Assembly (NCBI RefSeq): GCF_003144245.1
Contig: NW_020289977.1
Location: forward strand, 248,001 to 312,000
Direction: 5' to 3'
Length of the DNA: 64,000 bases
Source of the DNA: Jaminaea rosea
Taxonomy: Eukaryota; Basidiomycota; Exobasidiomycetes; Microstromatales
The notes below the pieces were generated by a model that had not been told where the DNA came from, did not search any database, and was given only the letters and a program-made list of their open reading frames with translations. The first letter of the stretch is position 1. Each line of letters starts with the position of its first letter. The translations under genes and the position numbers were made by a program. Shown one piece after another: positions 11,801 to 21,818 of this stretch.

Positions 11801-13584
11801 CCCTCTCTGGCGACATGCTCGTTGACGGCAAGCCCCTCGGTCCTGGGTTCCAGAAGAGTACTGGCCTCGTCCTTCAAGCGGACGTTCACCTGTCGACACA
11901 AACCGTTCGCGAGGCAATCGAGTTCAGCGCTCTGCTGCGCCAGCCTCGCGAGGTTCCTCGGGAGGAGAAGTTGCGCGACGCTCAGCACGCCATCGACCTC
12001 TTAGAGCTCGGCGACTTGGCCGACGCTCTCATCGGTACCCCTGGTGCTGGTCTCGGCGTCGAGCGACGCAAGCGTGTTACCATTGCGGTGGAGCTCGCGG
12101 CCAAACCCGACCTGCTTCTCTTCCTCGACGAACCTACCTCAGGACTCGACTCAGCTGGCGCTGCTTCCATCTGCAGACTGTTGCGTCGTCTAGCAGAGGA
12201 CGGCCAGGCTATCTTGTGCACGATTCACCAGCCCAGTGCCCTCCTCTTCGAGTCATTCGACAACGTCCTCCTTCTGGCCCCCGGCGGTAGGACCACCTAC
12301 TTTGGCCAGATTGGCGAGCAGCACGGCCACGGCTCCGACCGCATCCGAACCTACTTTGAGCGCAACGGTGCCGACCCTTGCGACCCTACGGCCAACGTCG
12401 CCGAGTACATCCTCGAGGTCGTGTCCGGCGGCAAGTCCAAGGGTATCAACTGGGGTGACGCATGGCTCAATTCGGAGGAGTGCTGCAACGTCCGCTCAGA
12501 GATCGACCAGATTGTCAAAACGCGCAAGGAGCGACCAGAGAAGGTCGACCCTCGTGCTCAGAGAGAGTTTGCTACCCCTCTCGGCGAGCAGTTCCGAGAG
12601 GTCACGCTGCGTCAGTTCAAGGATCTCTGGCGCGAGCCGTCGTTCGCGTACGCCATCCTCTTCTCCAACTTCGTCACTGGTCTCGTCGCTGGTGGTGCCT
12701 TTGCTCATCTCGGCCTAAGCCCCACCGATTACCAGAATCGCGTCTTCATTGAGTTCTTGGTTATCCTCAACTTCCCCTCGGTCGTCAACTCGATCATTGC
12801 CAAGTTCTTCGAGCTCCGCATGCTGTTCGAGGTGCGCGAATCGGCAAGCAAGATCTATCACTGGAGTGCAATGCTCGGCGCTTTCATCGTAGTCTCAGCG
12901 CCCGTCGCAGTGGTTTCGAGCATCATCTACTGGCTTCCCTCCTTCTACATCCCCTACTACTCACAGCCGAGCTACAAGGCGGGATACTTCTATCTCATGG
13001 TCCTCCTCATCAACCTCTTCGAGATCGAGTTTTCACTCATGCTTGCCGTCTCATCTCCTACGCCGGTGACGGCTGCCAACTTGCTCCCTTTCATGCTGCC
13101 GATCCTTGCGATCGTCAATGGTGTCATTGTGCCGCACAACATGATGCCGCAGCCCTGGAAGGCAATCTACTGGGCCAATCCCTTGACCTACTACCTCAAG
13201 GGCACCATCGGTACGATGCTGCACGGTACGCCCGTCATCTGCAACGAGGAGGACATTGCGCGCTTCAACCCCCCGCCGACGCAGAGCTGCGATGCATACG
13301 CGGGGGCCTGGGCACAGCAAGCTGGCGGCTACCTTGTCAACCCGGCTGCTACCACCAACTGTGGCTACTGTCAGTACTCGGTTGGCGATCAGTTCGCAGC
13401 TACGCTCAGTGCCCCCTTCGACTTCAGATGGAAGGCCTTCGGCATCTTCCTCTGCTACGTCGCGGGCAACGTGGCTGCGGCCTTTGTCCTCTTCTGGTGG
13501 TTCCGCATCAAGGGCTATGGTCTGGGTGTTGGGCCGGTCAAGAAGCTCGTCATGAAGCCCTTCCAGTCCAAGAAGGGCAACTGA
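8875..13584 (+). CDS. Full-size PDR/ABCG efflux transporter
   Basis: A single 1,569-aa open frame with the (NBD-TMD)x2 layout of fungal pleiotropic drug resistance pumps, which export hydrophobic drugs and lipids across the plasma membrane. NBD1 shows the family's degenerate set: Walker A GRPGSGCSTT (Cys for Lys, about residue 234), intact signature VSGGERKR (about 351), Walker B ending WDNSTRGLD, and Tyr in place of the switch His (TLYQVSES). NBD2 is the reverse: canonical Walker A GASGAGKTT (955), degenerate signature LGVERRKR, and intact FLDEPTSGLDS with TIHQPSA. This is the usual one-active-site arrangement of the Pdr5 group. The last extracellular loop has the expected cysteines (QSC, NCGYCQY). 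It is intronless although most neighbours are split, and codons are strongly C-ending, consistent with high expression. Confidence 0.96.
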   Translation: MSSNQDQPYNAEAPPSSAGAPGAEAADESRSALAPAPAVASTDHGGKAGLQGGSQLQKQTSTGTWGERATGEPVDPKQAMQDFQLAREESRQSRSSMPRSMGRMLSRSRTGRQSEIVEKTHEGDKSEEERGFDLGEWMLARKAQREEQGVHSEKPLGVSWRNVNVVSPTGAGAKVFVKTLPQAIVNTATRDPINVLSNLIPPLGKMMGPKTTPTPIIHGHDGVLKAGEMLLVLGRPGSGCSTTLRALTNSSHANLTTQGSITYGGLTPGEIARKYRGETIFVDEDDIHFPTMTVEQTLRFALMCKVPHRSSRLRDEGRGAFIDLIIEVLLKMFAMTHVRNTIVGDAAVRGVSGGERKRVTLQEALATDASVMAWDNSTRGLDASTALDYARSLRVITDVGQRTTMATLYQVSESIYDLFDRVSVIDEGLCIYYGPRDQARRYFEELGYYSPPRQTTSDFVCAVTDPNQVIFREGFEKKAPRTAEERESAWKSSQLYKDLLAEVDQYETAVKNNEVREAENLKERVRAKKNKGVRHSSPYTVNYWDQVKACMYRDLLVKWGARGDLYIKFFTIVSVSLMISSLFYKQSMDSTGAFTRGGVVLFACLFNGWLQLSESYEAVAGRPMLTRHGQFAFYRPSAVSISRALVDIPFLVVQCVVSTIIIYFLANLRVNAGAYFIFLVYTFLCAYNLTALYRAFAAFSPGFNEAIRFSVLGLNLIIIFVGYVIRRPQMNWLIWLNYANGISYAFEGMLANEFKYPIECNPSQIVPFNAARDATYQTCSLTGGRPGSLVVTGEDYLSTTFNYSQSSVGPNIGVVIAFSALYLIVTVIASEVMNYGGAGGGVTVFAKTKAAKREVAATKPPNADDTEAAAAPADRTSSHSSSNATPVDSQPPQGGFEQANKNGEKQTGGLERIKTHEDKPIFTWSDIQLELATGRKLLQHVDGYVRPGTLTALMGASGAGKTTLMTALSQRGAAGALSGDMLVDGKPLGPGFQKSTGLVLQADVHLSTQTVREAIEFSALLRQPREVPREEKLRDAQHAIDLLELGDLADALIGTPGAGLGVERRKRVTIAVELAAKPDLLLFLDEPTSGLDSAGAASICRLLRRLAEDGQAILCTIHQPSALLFESFDNVLLLAPGGRTTYFGQIGEQHGHGSDRIRTYFERNGADPCDPTANVAEYILEVVSGGKSKGINWGDAWLNSEECCNVRSEIDQIVKTRKERPEKVDPRAQREFATPLGEQFREVTLRQFKDLWREPSFAYAILFSNFVTGLVAGGAFAHLGLSPTDYQNRVFIEFLVILNFPSVVNSIIAKFFELRMLFEVRESASKIYHWSAMLGAFIVVSAPVAVVSSIIYWLPSFYIPYYSQPSYKAGYFYLMVLLINLFEIEFSLMLAVSSPTPVTAANLLPFMLPILAIVNGVIVPHNMMPQPWKAIYWANPLTYYLKGTIGTMLHGTPVICNEEDIARFNPPPTQSCDAYAGAWAQQAGGYLVNPAATTNCGYCQYSVGDQFAATLSAPFDFRWKAFGIFLCYVAGNVAAAFVLFWWFRIKGYGLGVGPVKKLVMKPFQSKKGN

Positions 13585-13690
13585 GACGAGATTGCGCAGT
13601 CTCTTTCAACTTCTTTGTTCATTCTGCTTGAGTGCGAGCATTTTTAATTCAAATAGAGCTTTCCGACCCGAATCGTCGCGCTGCACGCGC

Positions 13691-15117
13691 CTACTCTATG
13701 TTCGCGAATCTGACCTTGCCACCGCGGTTGAGCTCGTCTACGAGTGACGTCTGGCCCAGCGCTGCGGCTGGCGTCAACACCCCGGCTACGATCTTCTCCC
13801 TCTGCTTGAGCATCGTACGCGCCACGGTGACAAAGAGCAAGGGCGTGGAGACGTACCCTATCTCTGGCCCTCTCACCCTGACGACAGCCCTCGTGTCCGG
13901 CCCACTCCCGCTCTTGACTGCCTCGGCGCTGTACCCTCTCGCGACAAGAGTGGTTGCAAAGCTCGAAGCGTCTAGCTGTGCCTGTGTGGGACCTTGGTGC
14001 GAGACCATGCCCAAGCTGAAGATGCGAGGGTAGCGCAGCAGTAGGGCGCGACCGAGGGAAAAGTTGGCGAGGATCCCAAAGATGGTGAGAGCTACGAGGG
14101 CGAAGAGAAGGACGGTCAAGGAGGGGATGGCGAGCCACACTGAGAAGACGACAGGTGGGACGTCTTGATTCAGGTGTGCTTGGAGGGACTGGCTGAGCCG
14201 GATGATGGAGGGGTCTGCGAAAAAGAAGGGTAGGAGATACAGGCCTTGGTCGGGCGCGTAGTTGATCAGCCCGCCGAAACGACCTTTGCGCTTCGGCAGG
14301 CCAGACGGGAGGCCGTGCTCTACCGGCTGCGGCTTTGGGCGTGGCAATTTAGCGTAGAGGGCTTTGCGTACCGAGCTGAGATGCTTACGTGTCGAGAAGC
14401 CGTTGATGGCCGCCTCATATGTGGCATAATGGATGCCCATGCCCTCTTTGTACGAGCCCTTGAGCCGGACGAAGACCTCGACGCTCGTCGGAATGGCTGA
14501 CTTTCTGATGAGCGCTTTCTTGGCTTCCAGAACGCCGATATCGGATGGTACCGAGTCGAAGGCGGCGGAGTGGATGATGGAGCAGCCCAAGCGCGTGGCG
14601 CGATCACCGTAGCGTAGGCACATCTCCTCGATCCATGCGGGCTCGCCTGCTAGGTCGATGTAGTCGCACGGCTGGCTGTCGCCATGTTTCTGGAGCGCAT
14701 CATTAGCTGCGAGGACGGCCTTGACTACGGGCTCGCCCATGAAGGCGTAGGGTCCCACGCAAGACATGACGACTGGCGGCGCGATGTGAAGGTGGAGGTC
14801 AATATCTTGTGCGCGAACCTTTGCCTCTCCTGCAACGCACGATGAGCTCCCTCTGCCATCTTCTGCAGGCCTATCTGGTCCTTGATATCTGCCACGACGA
14901 CGCCTGGGTGATTCTCTTCCCCTAATCGTCCGCCCAGATCCGCGGCCATGCGGTTGAGGACCGTGCTGTTGCGTCCAGCAATTGCCCATGAGAACTTTGC
15001 GCCCACTTCCCTTCGCATCACATCGATCTCGCCCGCAATTTGATTAACGACATGCTTGCCTGTGAAGCCCGTAGCGCCGTAGACGACGAGCGAGTAGCGT
15101 TCTGTTTGCCGTGACAT
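13691..15117 (-). CDS. Saccharopine dehydrogenase-like oxidoreductase (SCCPDH family)
   Basis: Exons 14841-15117 and 13691-14772 (intron 14773-14840) give 452 aa. The N-terminus is a Rossmann fold with the NAD(P)-binding loop YGATGFTGKHV at residues 13-23. SWAIAGRN follows, then after the splice CVGPYAFMGEPVVKA and CDYIDLAGE, all landmarks of the SCCPDH/trans-acting enoyl reductase family. A hydrophobic stretch in the C-terminal half (VFSVWLAIPSLTVLLFALVA and beyond) is probably a membrane anchor. Animal SCCPDH is associated with lipid droplets. It is not the lysine-pathway saccharopine dehydrogenase (LYS9), which is a different subgroup. The reaction is unknown. The gene converges on the PDR transporter with 106 bp between stops and diverges from the lipase gene. 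Confidence 0.88.
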
Positions 15118-15459
15118 GGCCGGCGGTGTTCTTCTGGATGGTGGTGTGATGCGGTGCGACCTCAAGTAGATCGAAGGTTTGGCGCACTGACAGATTGGAC
15201 CCCGGAATCCAGCCCCCGCCTTGCATCAACGCCGTCCTCGCGGCACATTCAACTCGCCCTCTCTTGGCGCCGGGCCGCCTCACGCGACGTGAGGTCATTT
15301 CGATGATTGCAGGTGCAGGCGCATGCAGGGCTGTGAAAATTCCCCGCTTTCCAATCCTTGCCGGGCTAGAGGTACGGACCCCTCCAACCTTCCACTTGAT
15401 CTTGCACGTCACTTCATCCTCCAAGCTAGCATCTCGCTGAGCTCTGGCGCGCCAACGCA
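15118..15459. promoter_or_regulatory. Divergent promoter region (SCCPDH-like / PAF-AH-like)
   Basis: 342 bp between two outward-facing start codons must contain both core promoters and 5' UTRs. The frames open across it are fragments with no recognised domain. No specific element was identified. Confidence 0.45.
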
Positions 15460-17820
15460 ATGCCTCTGGCTAGGCAGCAAGGACCGTTTGCGGTGGGAGC
15501 CATCGACCTCGAGGTTCCCGTGAGAGAGCCACGCTCCTTTGCGACGGACATTGTCGATCCCAGCCGTATCAATCGGCCATCAAGTAAGTCGCGCAAGTCG
15601 AGGACGACAGCCGGCGGCTCGTCGAAACGGGCGTCTTCCTCACCAGAGCGAGGTCAGCATGGCGATTCGCGTAGCGCAAGTGACGATGCGCCGAACGAGG
15701 GCAACGATGGTCTGCCTCAATGGTCACCTCTAGCACACGGCTCGAAGACATCAACGCTGCACCTGTCGACTGTTCTCTTCACAGTCTACTACCCCTGTGC
15801 AGGCGATGGAAAGGACCTAGACGACAACTATCGACGCACAGCATGGCTTGGTCGGCCGAAGCGCAAAGGCGTCAAGGCTCTCTTCTCCTATCTCTCGCAG
15901 TACGGCATCGCCGGACCCTTCGCAGCGGTGCCTGCCTCACCCGCGGTGGCTACCTTGCTTGCCGCAAAAATGTGCGTCTGGGCAGGACCGGCTCTTGCAG
16001 ATCCTCAAGACCCGAGAGCTCGAGCACCACCGCCGCAGAATCGACCTACCGTTGGGCTATTCGGTCATGAGCCCGCCTCTTTCCCCGTCATCGTCTTCAG
16101 CCATGGCTTGGCGGGCTCACGGCTTGCCTACTCGCAGTACTGCAGCGAGCTGGCATCGCAGGGCATTGTTGTTGCTGCGATCGAGCACAGAGATGGATCC
16201 GGCATCGCATCGGTTGTACGGCCGCCCATCTATCCTCAACTGGCCCGTAAGGACCAGAGCGCCGAGAACGCGCAGCAGAGCAAGCATTCGAGCAAGCCTT
16301 GGAAACGCGGTCACCCAAAGGCGGCTGTGCCTTACTTTACATTCGAGGCAGTCGGACTCCGTAGCTTTCCTACGGACCCGAGCGAGCGGGAGGTTGGCAT
16401 GAGGCAGGCTCAGCTGGCCATGCGCTGCGCCGAAATCGAGGAATGCCTTCACGTACTCAAGAGGATAGCAGAAGGCGATGGCGCTGCAGTCGCGAAGGAG
16501 AGCACTCGCTCATTGACGTCAAAATTAGGCGGGCGACCTCATACGAGAAAAGGTTTACCGGGCAGCCTGCTAGAAGACGAGTCCAACCTCAAATGCTGGG
16601 CAGGCAAAATTGACGTCGACTACCCAGCGCTAGCCGGTCACTCTTTCGGCGGAGCAACAGCGCTCGAACTGCTTCGAGGGCCAGACCCTCCGTTTCCCTT
16701 TGCGATGATCCTTGACCCCTGGGTTGAGCCGCTCATCATCGACGACTCTGAGCCACGGCCGCTTCGCGCGCCAGTCTATGTCATGAACAGCGAATCCTTC
16801 ACTCTGTGGGGCTCGCACTTCGACAAAGTCAAACGTCTAGCCGGTGACGCACAGCATGCCAATCGCGAGAATCGTGGCTGGCTCATGACGCTTGCGGGCT
16901 CGGAGCACCTCAGCTTCAGTGACTATCCGCTACTGCTGCCAAGGATCTTCAGAACAACCATCTCGCCACGGAGCGCTATCGAGATCTACACTCGGGCAAC
17001 TCTGGTGCAGGTTGGACTATTGAGGCAGCGATACAGAGAGAGGGCTGATCAGCCGGGCATCAAGTTCGGTGATAGCAGGGCGCTGGAAAAGGAGCAGAGC
17101 AAGGACGAGACGCTGGGTGTGCGGCAGGAAGGAAAAGGAGCGACGGGCAACGAACGAACGATGTCTCCCGAGCCCATTTGCAACGATGGGACACAAGACG
17201 CCACTCCTCCTCCAGCTGGTGAAGAAGGTGAAGACGGAGTCAACGAGTCAAGCTGGCAGCGCTTTGCTCGTGGCGAGCGGACGCATGCCGAGACTGAGAT
17301 GGAGCAAGCCGTCGAATCGGGCCAAGACCCAATACGAGCGGTGGCGGACGATGGTGAGGACAAGTCTGTTCATCCCACCCGCGAGGCAGGGGACGATCAT
17401 CCCGCTGCCAAAGCTAGACGGCAAGGCGAAGCCGTTGCTCACCACAGCAGCACTCACGAACACCTCAAAGGTGTCGTGGCCTTCCGCACCGACTCCGGCG
17501 GCATGGCAAGCAGGCCGCGCCGGACCGATGACTATAAGGATCTCGTCAAAGACCCGGCAAGGATCGAGGACGAGGAGCTCAAGCATGACCTAGACCACGA
17601 TGTAGAGGTGGTTCATGCGAGCTTGAAGGACCTGAGCGAGTCGCAGAAGCATAAGAAGTATCGCACGCGGTCCCTTGCTGGGCTGATGTATCGATCCATG
17701 GGACTCAGGCCTTCGTTGAGTACGCCGGGCGCGGTCTTGATTCATGACTTGAGAAGGCAAGAAGGGAAGGCCAATGAGGAAGGGAACGAGGGAGACAGCG
17801 GAGCTTCGACGATGATATGA
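15460..17820 (+). CDS. PAF-acetylhydrolase-like serine hydrolase with long tail
   Basis: Single exon, 786 aa. It matches the plasma-type platelet-activating-factor acetylhydrolase family (group VII phospholipase A2), alpha/beta hydrolases that remove short or oxidised acyl chains from phospholipids. Landmarks are LFTVYYPC (an early strand), PVIVFSHGLAGSRLAYS (oxyanion region), GHSFGG with the nucleophile Ser395, ILDPW with the likely acid Asp419, and GSEHLSFSDY with His483. The order and spacing Ser-Asp-His fit the family. The catalytic domain ends near residue 530. About 250 further residues are charged and low-complexity, then comes a short conserved-looking piece (DLSESQKHKKYRTRSLAG). No clear signal peptide is seen, suggesting an intracellular enzyme. 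The N-terminal ~90 residues are also disordered. Confidence 0.88.
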   Translation: MPLARQQGPFAVGAIDLEVPVREPRSFATDIVDPSRINRPSSKSRKSRTTAGGSSKRASSSPERGQHGDSRSASDDAPNEGNDGLPQWSPLAHGSKTSTLHLSTVLFTVYYPCAGDGKDLDDNYRRTAWLGRPKRKGVKALFSYLSQYGIAGPFAAVPASPAVATLLAAKMCVWAGPALADPQDPRARAPPPQNRPTVGLFGHEPASFPVIVFSHGLAGSRLAYSQYCSELASQGIVVAAIEHRDGSGIASVVRPPIYPQLARKDQSAENAQQSKHSSKPWKRGHPKAAVPYFTFEAVGLRSFPTDPSEREVGMRQAQLAMRCAEIEECLHVLKRIAEGDGAAVAKESTRSLTSKLGGRPHTRKGLPGSLLEDESNLKCWAGKIDVDYPALAGHSFGGATALELLRGPDPPFPFAMILDPWVEPLIIDDSEPRPLRAPVYVMNSESFTLWGSHFDKVKRLAGDAQHANRENRGWLMTLAGSEHLSFSDYPLLLPRIFRTTISPRSAIEIYTRATLVQVGLLRQRYRERADQPGIKFGDSRALEKEQSKDETLGVRQEGKGATGNERTMSPEPICNDGTQDATPPPAGEEGEDGVNESSWQRFARGERTHAETEMEQAVESGQDPIRAVADDGEDKSVHPTREAGDDHPAAKARRQGEAVAHHSSTHEHLKGVVAFRTDSGGMASRPRRTDDYKDLVKDPARIEDEELKHDLDHDVEVVHASLKDLSESQKHKKYRTRSLAGLMYRSMGLRPSLSTPGAVLIHDLRRQEGKANEEGNEGDSGASTMI

Positions 17821-18104
17821 GGCGGGAACTGTGCATACAGTAGATGATACCGTGCCGACGTACTGCCGGCAATTTATTCTAGAGTAGACGCGTCAGAGGG
17901 GCCGAACGCCTGTCACTATATGCGCGGACATACCGGAGAGCGCTTGCGGATGTCGACAGAGATCTGTCACGCTGCTCATGCTACTCGTCAGGTGTCTACA
18001 TGGCTTGGCATTTTCTGTGAGCAAGTCAAAGCATCATTACAAGCACTGCAGCGGAAGAAACCTAGCATTCTCGCTGCATCCGTCGCATCTCCTCACACCC
18101 CCGC

Positions 18105-20260
18105 CTACATAACCTTGACCAAGTTCATGATGCGCTGCTTCTTGGAGAGCTTCTCCTCGTCGTCGAGCACCTCATCCTCTTCCTCCTGGACGTCGCTGAT
18201 CTCGCGGGCGCCCGTGGACAGGTCCATGTCCGTGGCAGACACGAAGCGAGTCTTCTTGACAATCTTCCATCCCAAGAACAAAATCGCAAACAAGGGCAAG
18301 CCGATGTAGTTAGTGATGAAACTCTTGTAGTCGAAGGTACCGATAAAGGCCGTGAAGCCCTTGAAGAAGATGACGAGGGAGATGACGAAGAGGCAGAAGT
18401 AGCCGAAGTAGGGCTGGAAGGGCGACGCGTAAGGGAGGGTCTTGCGGTCGATGCCTTGCGCCTTCATGCCTGCCATCATCCTGAGGTGAGAGACGAGGAT
18501 GCCCACCCAAGCAAGGCCTCCGAAGATCTATACACGAGTGGGAGTAAGAGAAGTTCAGCAAGAGGGCGAAGTCGCAAGCGACGCGTCGCACTCACCGTCA
18601 CGGACGACGTCAGATAGGTGAAGGCCTTGGGTCCACCAGAACCGACGTTAATGTACGCGAGGGCGATGAACAGAGAGCATGCGAGAATAGCAACGTAAGG
18701 AGTTCCGTGCTTGTCGCACTTGGTGAAGATGCGAGGGGCTTGGCCGGCGCGCGAGAGGCCGTAGAGCGTACGTGACGCGATGTACTGAGGACGCGGTGAG
18801 AACGTGGGATGCGTCAGCGACTTTCATTCAGTACCGTACGCAACCCTGAGAACACGACTTACCAAGTCGGAGTTGGCCGCAGAGAACGTGAAGATCTATG
18901 AGAACGGAGCGTAAGTTGTGGTCAGAAAGAGTCTCAAAGACCTCGAAGTAGCGGCCTGACTCACCAGGAAGCAAGCGTTGAGGAAACCTGGCAGAACAGG
19001 GATTCCTGCAGACTTGATGGCCACGACGAATGGCGAGGCGGCGGCTGTGCTCTTTCCCTTAGAAGCTCCAATGAGCAGCGGGTCATCGGCGGAGACGATG
19101 AGTCCGACGAGGAAGATCAGGAGGACGTAGAAGAAGAGGATGCGGTAGAGCAGGCTCTTGATGGCGCGCGGCATGGCCTTGCGCGGGTTCTTGGCCTCGC
19201 CAGCCGTGACACCAATGAGCTCAGATCCGATGTACGCGAAGAGAGCGATGGTGAACGCAGACCATGTCCCGATGAAGCGGCCAGTTGCTCCAGTCTTAAG
19301 GTATTCGTTGAAGGCCTGCCCGTTACCCCAGGCGGAGAAGCCACGGTAGCTGTTGTTGGGCCCGGCGCCGGCGCTGATGCAGATACACAGGATGATGAGG
19401 CCAACGAGAACGAGGATCTTCGCGAAGCTCATCCAATATTCTGCTATACCGAAGACGCGAACGCCGCCAAAGACGTTGAGCGAGATGATGGCTGCGCCGA
19501 AGATGGAGATCCAAATCGCTCCGCTGAGGTCTGGGCGCCAGAAGGTGATGAGGACGGCCGTCGCATTGAGCTGACTGGGCGGCAGGACGAGGTACTGCAG
19601 GCCGGCAAGAAGGAAAGCAGCAAAAGGCGCCAGAGACGCGCCACGCGGGCGTGCGTGCGGCGGAGAGAGTCGTAGAGGAGGTAGGAGGCGGTGAGGGAGG
19701 CAGGAAGGGGTGGGGGGAAAAGCCAAAAGGTCAGCACATGGGCCTCCCTCTGAACCTTCATGTTAACTCGCCTTAAATAAGTAGTTGAAACCAACGGCAA
19801 ACCCAAAGGAGTTGTCTACGAACTGGGAAGCGTGCCCAGCGAATCCGCGCTTCAAAGGCATGTAGGCGCTGCGGCGGGGAGGGCCTAGAGGTCAGCGGAC
19901 GCGTTTCCGCGGCGCAGGCGACCGAGCGGCCGACAAAACTCACGTCATCTCGCCCAGAGCGGTCAGGACACCATAGCAGACGACCCCCAAGACGATATAA
20001 GCAATGAGGAGTCCTCCAGGTCCGGCCTGATGAAGGGCTGAACCGCTACTGATAATGAGACCCGTGCCGACGGCGCCGCCGATGGCAATCATGGTGATCT
20101 GTCGGCTAGACAGGGCACGGTGAAGCTCTCCTTCGCCGTGACCATCGACGCCGTCTTGCTGCTTGGAGAGAGCGCCAACGCTTGGCTGCTGCTGAAGGTC
20201 CTTGAAGTCATCGGAGGGAGCCTTCTCCGCGACGATGTCGTGCTCGTTGTGGCTCTGCAT
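18105..20260 (-). CDS. Amino-acid permease (YAT/Gap1-type, APC superfamily)
   Basis: Six exons (19944-20260, 19772-19868, 18965-19594, 18863-18895, 18596-18784, 18105-18527) give 562 aa. The joined protein follows the fungal amino-acid permease pattern. A hydrophilic N-terminus ends in RALSSRQITMIAIGGAVGTG (TM1 helix break). Then come GEMTAYMPLKRGF, FGFAVGFNYLFKYLVLPP, GSELIGVTAGEAKNPRK (the conserved E/N-P-R loop), IFTFSAANSDLYIASRTLYG and GLAWVGILVSHLR. Twelve membrane segments are expected at the plasma membrane, with proton-coupled uptake. Substrate range is not readable. Intron 2 (19595-19771) has a GC donor; reading past it meets an in-frame stop almost at once. The 33-nt exon 4 is real, since its IFTFSAANSDL is a family motif. 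The C-terminal tail is acidic (DVQEEEDEVLDDEEK). Confidence 0.93.
19595..19771 (-). other. GC-AG intron in the amino-acid permease gene
   Basis: The exon before it ends TACTTATTTAAG and is followed by GCGAGT rather than GTGAGT. The next exon begins TACCTCGTC after CTGCAG. Joining there restores the conserved NYLFKYLVLPP segment without a frame change. Using no splice, or a donor further on, hits a TAA within three codons. At 177 nt it is about twice the length of other introns here. The donor otherwise matches consensus (AAG|GCGAGT), as is known for functional GC donors. Confidence 0.8.
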
Positions 20261-21818
20261 GGCGGCGGTTGTAGAATAGGTGGGATCACCTGTTGAGGAC
20301 TAGGGAGCGGCTGTTGGAGGATGTGTTCCTCGAGTAGATGATAGGTACAGCTCAGTGAATGACAGCGACGTGTCGTCGAGCTGGGAGGGCACGTAGCGCG
20401 CGTTTGCGGTAGCTAACGGATACGGTGACGGCGGTCCGAGCGCGTTGCTATATTGCGCGGCGAGAGATGGCGAGTTCTTACGAATGAGCGGGTCGACAAC
20501 GACAATGGAAGAAAGGAAAGAAGCCTGGACGGTGACAAAGAGGAGCAACAGCGGCTTTGCAATCTTTTCGTTCGGCCTGACCCCCTTCGTTATCAATGAA
20601 TCCCTCTTTGCGCTCGGACTCTAGCGGCTCAGACGTCTCGCTCGTACGTCTCGCTTTCGCGACGGTGGCACAGCCTGTGCGCAAAGCCTCCGCGCTCTCG
20701 TGCCTGCACTAGCCTTGCTGATGCTGATGCTGCTGGGTCTGCTGATCGTCTCGCAGCCACCCCGCCAAAAACCAGAGCCAAGACTTTCTCTCGCATGTCA
20801 AAGCGCCCCGCAACCTGAGCTTCCCACCCTCTCGGGGCGTGCCTGAAGCAGCGCAAAAAAGTAGCAATATGCCTCCCCTCCTCAGATTGGCTTTTTTTTC
20901 TCCTCTCTTCTTGTCGCAGCCAAGCAGGCACGCCTGCATCGGTCAAGGACGCTGCAGTACGGACGAGCGGTGCGTGAACGCAAACGGCGCTTTTCGCCGA
21001 TAAGAGGCGAAGATGCAGCGAGGCACGCCACGCCACGCTGCGTTCTGCTCCGTCAATTCGGTCCTCTGTCGGCGCAGCCAGCCTCTCGGAGTCTATGGGA
21101 CGGTAGGGAAGGAAGATCTCATCCTCGGAAATCGAGATGCGAAAAGAGGACGCTCGACATGACGCTCAGGAGGCTTGGCTACTTGGCCACCGAGGTGAGG
21201 GACCTTGGAAGATGGTGACCGAGGGCCAACTGCTTGTCAAACGCGTGAGCCAGCGAAGATATCAGCGTTTCGTTCAAGCGCACGCACAAGCTTCTTGTTG
21301 ATGGTGGGGTATTGCATACAATGCGGGGAAGATAGCAGGTGCGGCGCTGTAGCTGCGTAGTACAAGAAAGACAGAGCCCAACGAAATAATGTGGTGCGGC
21401 CCGACCGAGGATCTTCCTCTGCGGGTGTTGTCAAAGGGCAGCAGCCCAACAAAAAAAAAGGCAAATGCCTGTACGATATGCGAGCTCCTTTCCCCCGACC
21501 TGGTGCACACAACTGCGTCCCTGCATGAGGCCCCGCTCTGGACCCGATCAGGGAGCCGTCAATGCTTTGCTCCTCGCCTGATGATCAAGGAGGAAGCTCG
21601 GCCCGCGATTGCGGGCCTCCTCCTCACTTTTGCGGGCCACACCATTGCGATGAGTCCCTTGGCTCGTACGGGCTCTTCGACCGATACCATCCGAAGCGTT
21701 CCTCGCTTCAATGATGGTTTGTCGCGACAGACAACCGCCGCTTGAGGAAAGGCTTCATGGCCAAAGGTCCATGGCTAGACGTGCGCGTTGCCATTGAGCA
21801 ATGACCGGGCCCTGCTCA
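20261..21818. other. 1.56-kb intergenic region upstream of the permease
   Basis: It lies between the permease start and the BZZ1 stop, both minus strand, so it should hold the permease promoter and the BZZ1 3' UTR. A perfect hairpin, GGCCCGC-GATT-GCGGGCC, sits at 21600-21617, with a further partial copy GCGGGCC at 21632-21638. Open frames across the region have no recognisable domains. Confidence 0.5.
21600..21617. repeat. Perfect 7-bp inverted repeat with 4-nt loop
   Basis: Arms GGCCCGC and GCGGGCC flank GATT. Weaker GAGGA/TCCTC complementarity lies just outside. It is about 200 bp past the BZZ1 stop codon. It may be an RNA hairpin in the BZZ1 3' UTR or a dimeric factor site in the distal permease promoter; the sequence does not decide. 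Confidence 0.6.

Noticed and set aside
8875-13584. Degenerate Walker A, signature and switch residues in the PDR transporter as damage
   Set aside because: These substitutions are the known asymmetric pattern of Pdr5-type pumps, so the gene looks intact.
19595-19726. Permease frame reading straight through its second intron
   Set aside because: The extra peptide is Pro/Leu low complexity, has no counterpart in permeases, and lacks a connection to exon 2.
20300-20596. 98-codon minus-strand frame upstream of the permease
   Set aside because: A hydrophobic stretch suggested a small membrane protein, but there is no matching family or splice partner, and it lies in the permease promoter.
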